Source: Ichthyophthirius multifiliis
Taxonomy: Eukaryota; Ciliophora; Oligohymenophorea; Hymenostomatida
DNA length: 51,588 nucleotides
Assembly (NCBI RefSeq): GCF_000220395.1
Contig: NW_004085969.1
Span: forward strand, 1-51,588
Direction of reading: 5' to 3'
Shown: one piece after another, positions 49,706-51,588 of the stretch
Layout: each line of letters starts with the position of its first letter
How positions within the stretch are numbered: the first letter of the stretch is position 1
Position numbers and translations under genes: made by a program
Notes under the pieces: generated by a model
The model's input: the letters and a program-made list of their open reading frames with translations, nothing else
Database searches by the model: none
Told to the model about the DNA's origin: nothing

Positions 49706-51588
49706 AAAAAAATATATTTTATATAAATTATTTAAAATAAAAAAAATGATTGTTTTATAATATTATTTCAATTAATTGTGTGTATAATATTTAATTTTTA
49801 TATAAAAAAAGATAAATAATTAAATATATAAAAAATAAGATAAAATTATATGATTATAAAATTTAGAAATATAAAATAATTTTTTGAATAAAAAATAAAT
49901 TTAAATAAATAATAAATATTATATATTATATATTATATATATAATATTTTTTTTTTATATATATTTTTAAATTTAAATATATATATAAATATTTTATAAA
50001 TAAATATGATTTTTAAAATATATTCATTTATTTACTAAATAAAAAAAAAAATATATTTATATATTATTTTTTTCAATAATAATTACTATGATTGAATTTT
50101 AAATAATTTATTTTTTTAAAATATATAATTAAATATATTTCCTTTTCTTTTTTATCGAATAATACTCTGAACATAGATATATTTTAATTAAATAATTTAC
50201 ATTTTTTATTTTTTTTTATATTTAAAAAATAATTTCTTCTTTATTTTTTTTTTTTAAATTCATTTATTCTTATTATTTTATTTATTTATATTTCAATTAC
50301 TTTCTATTTTGTAAACAACATTTCACATAATTTCTTTTTTTATTCTTAATTATTTATATTTATTATTTTATATATATATTTAAATATAGAACAATGCTTT
50401 ATAAAATATAATTATTTATATTTATTTTATTTTTAAATGTTAAATATATAAAAAATGTAAAATATTTTAAATTAGAATGTAAATTGTATGAGCCTTTAAT
50501 AATTTTTGACTCATTTATTTATAAAGACTTATTACTATGTATTAATTTAAATTTATTTAATATAAAATTATATATTTAAAAAAGAAATAAAATCCAAAGA
50601 AATAATATGGAATTTTTTAATACTGCTTTTTAAGATTAGAATTTATTATTTTTTCTTATAAAAACTACAAGGATACTTAAACTTTAAATATTACACAATA
50701 TAAAGCAATCTTAATACATTATAGCAATCAAAAAATTTATTATTTAAATAGAAAATCTATATTAGTTTGCAAGAAAATAAAAAATATTTAAAAATATCTA
50801 AAACTAATATCAATATTATATTTATTTAGTATTTTATATTTAATTATAATAAATTCAGAAATAAAAACACATTAAAAATTAATAATTATATTTTATTTTT
50901 TAAAAATATAAATCAGTTTAAATAAATGAAATATAATTTTTGATATTATTAAAGCAATAAATGGCATAAAATAATTAAAAATTATAAGTTAAATAGAAAA
51001 TTAACAAATTTTATACTCATTTTTATTAAATAAAATTTTAATATATAAGAAGTATTAATTCCAATAAAAAGTTTAAGATATTTCTAATATGAATTTTTAT
51101 AAATTTTCTTAATTTTTAATATAATGATTTTTATAGCATTTAAATATTATTTTTTAATAAATGGTTGCTAAGTTTATTTCACAATATTATTTATTTAATC
51201 CAATTTAAAATTTTAGTATTACTTTTATAGAATATAAATAATATAATTATTAAGCTGATTTAAAAAATTAAAATAGTAAAATTTATATGTATTTATAATT
51301 AAGAATATAATAATATCTTTTTGAGAATGTTAAATTAATTTAATTAGTTATTAAATAGTAAAATAGGATTTTATTAAATTATTAGTTAATATAAACTAAT
51401 AATATTTTTTTTAAAATAAATGAATATTAATAAAAAAAGATAATATAAACTTAAACTATAAATGAAAGCGAAACAAATTAAGTTTAATATTTTTATAAAC
51501 TATATTTTTTAAAAAATAAAATAAAATCTAAACTTAATAAAAATAAATATAAATTTTCAAAAAAGGAAATATATTTTAATTAAAAATT
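49706..51588. other. Gene-free A/T-rich flank
   Basis: Downstream of the ankyrin kinase to the window end. No gene, RNA or telomeric repeat recognised. Confidence 0.55.

Overview
The window is nuclear DNA of a ciliate. TAA and TAG occur throughout otherwise clean reading frames and must encode glutamine; every gene ends at TGA. The DNA is extremely AT-rich (well over 80% by eye), genes are split by short GT..AG introns, and intergenic DNA is nearly pure A/T. Code, composition and gene content fit an oligohymenophorean ciliate; the AT level and intron sizes suggest something like Ichthyophthirius, but the species is an inference. No telomere repeat, rRNA or tRNA was seen. All coordinates come from reading the sequence by eye with TAA/TAG = Gln. 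For most genes, removing the proposed introns leaves a length divisible by three, an internal check on the models.

Layout. 0.6-8.1 kb: two minus-strand genes, a SAPS-domain PP6 phosphatase regulator and an MFS transporter, separated by 3.5 kb of A/T. 10.9-17.4 kb: three plus-strand genes, an EF-hand protein, a compact WASP-family actin nucleation promoter and the small-subunit processome protein UTP6. 17.7-22.0 kb: a minus-strand run with a small orphan, a probable MLO-like membrane protein and an OFA-type MFS transporter. 23.3-29.6 kb: a convergent pair of large signalling genes, a voltage-sensor protein fused to a class III nucleotidyl cyclase domain (+) and a membrane hybrid histidine kinase (-). 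31.6-32.0 kb: a small secreted thioredoxin-fold protein (-). 33.3-49.7 kb: four plus-strand genes, a 1667-residue cysteine-rich surface protein with four 390-bp tandem repeats, an oxysterol-binding-related protein, a TPR/coiled-coil protein and an ankyrin-AGC kinase. The ends (1-0.66 kb and 49.7-51.6 kb) show no genes.

Themes. The genes are not an operon; they are monocistronic eukaryotic genes with signalling, membrane transport, trafficking and cytoskeleton roles. The strongest surprises are catalytic or ligand-binding residues lost from recognisable families: the cyclase domain lacks both metal-binding aspartates and the transition-state arginine, and the sterol-binding protein lacks the paired histidines of its signature. 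Other points of interest are a set of 23-26 nt introns beside introns of 40-165 nt, recently copied repeats in the surface protein whose differences all change amino acids, and one gene (SAPS) with an unresolved frameshift plus an in-frame TGA.
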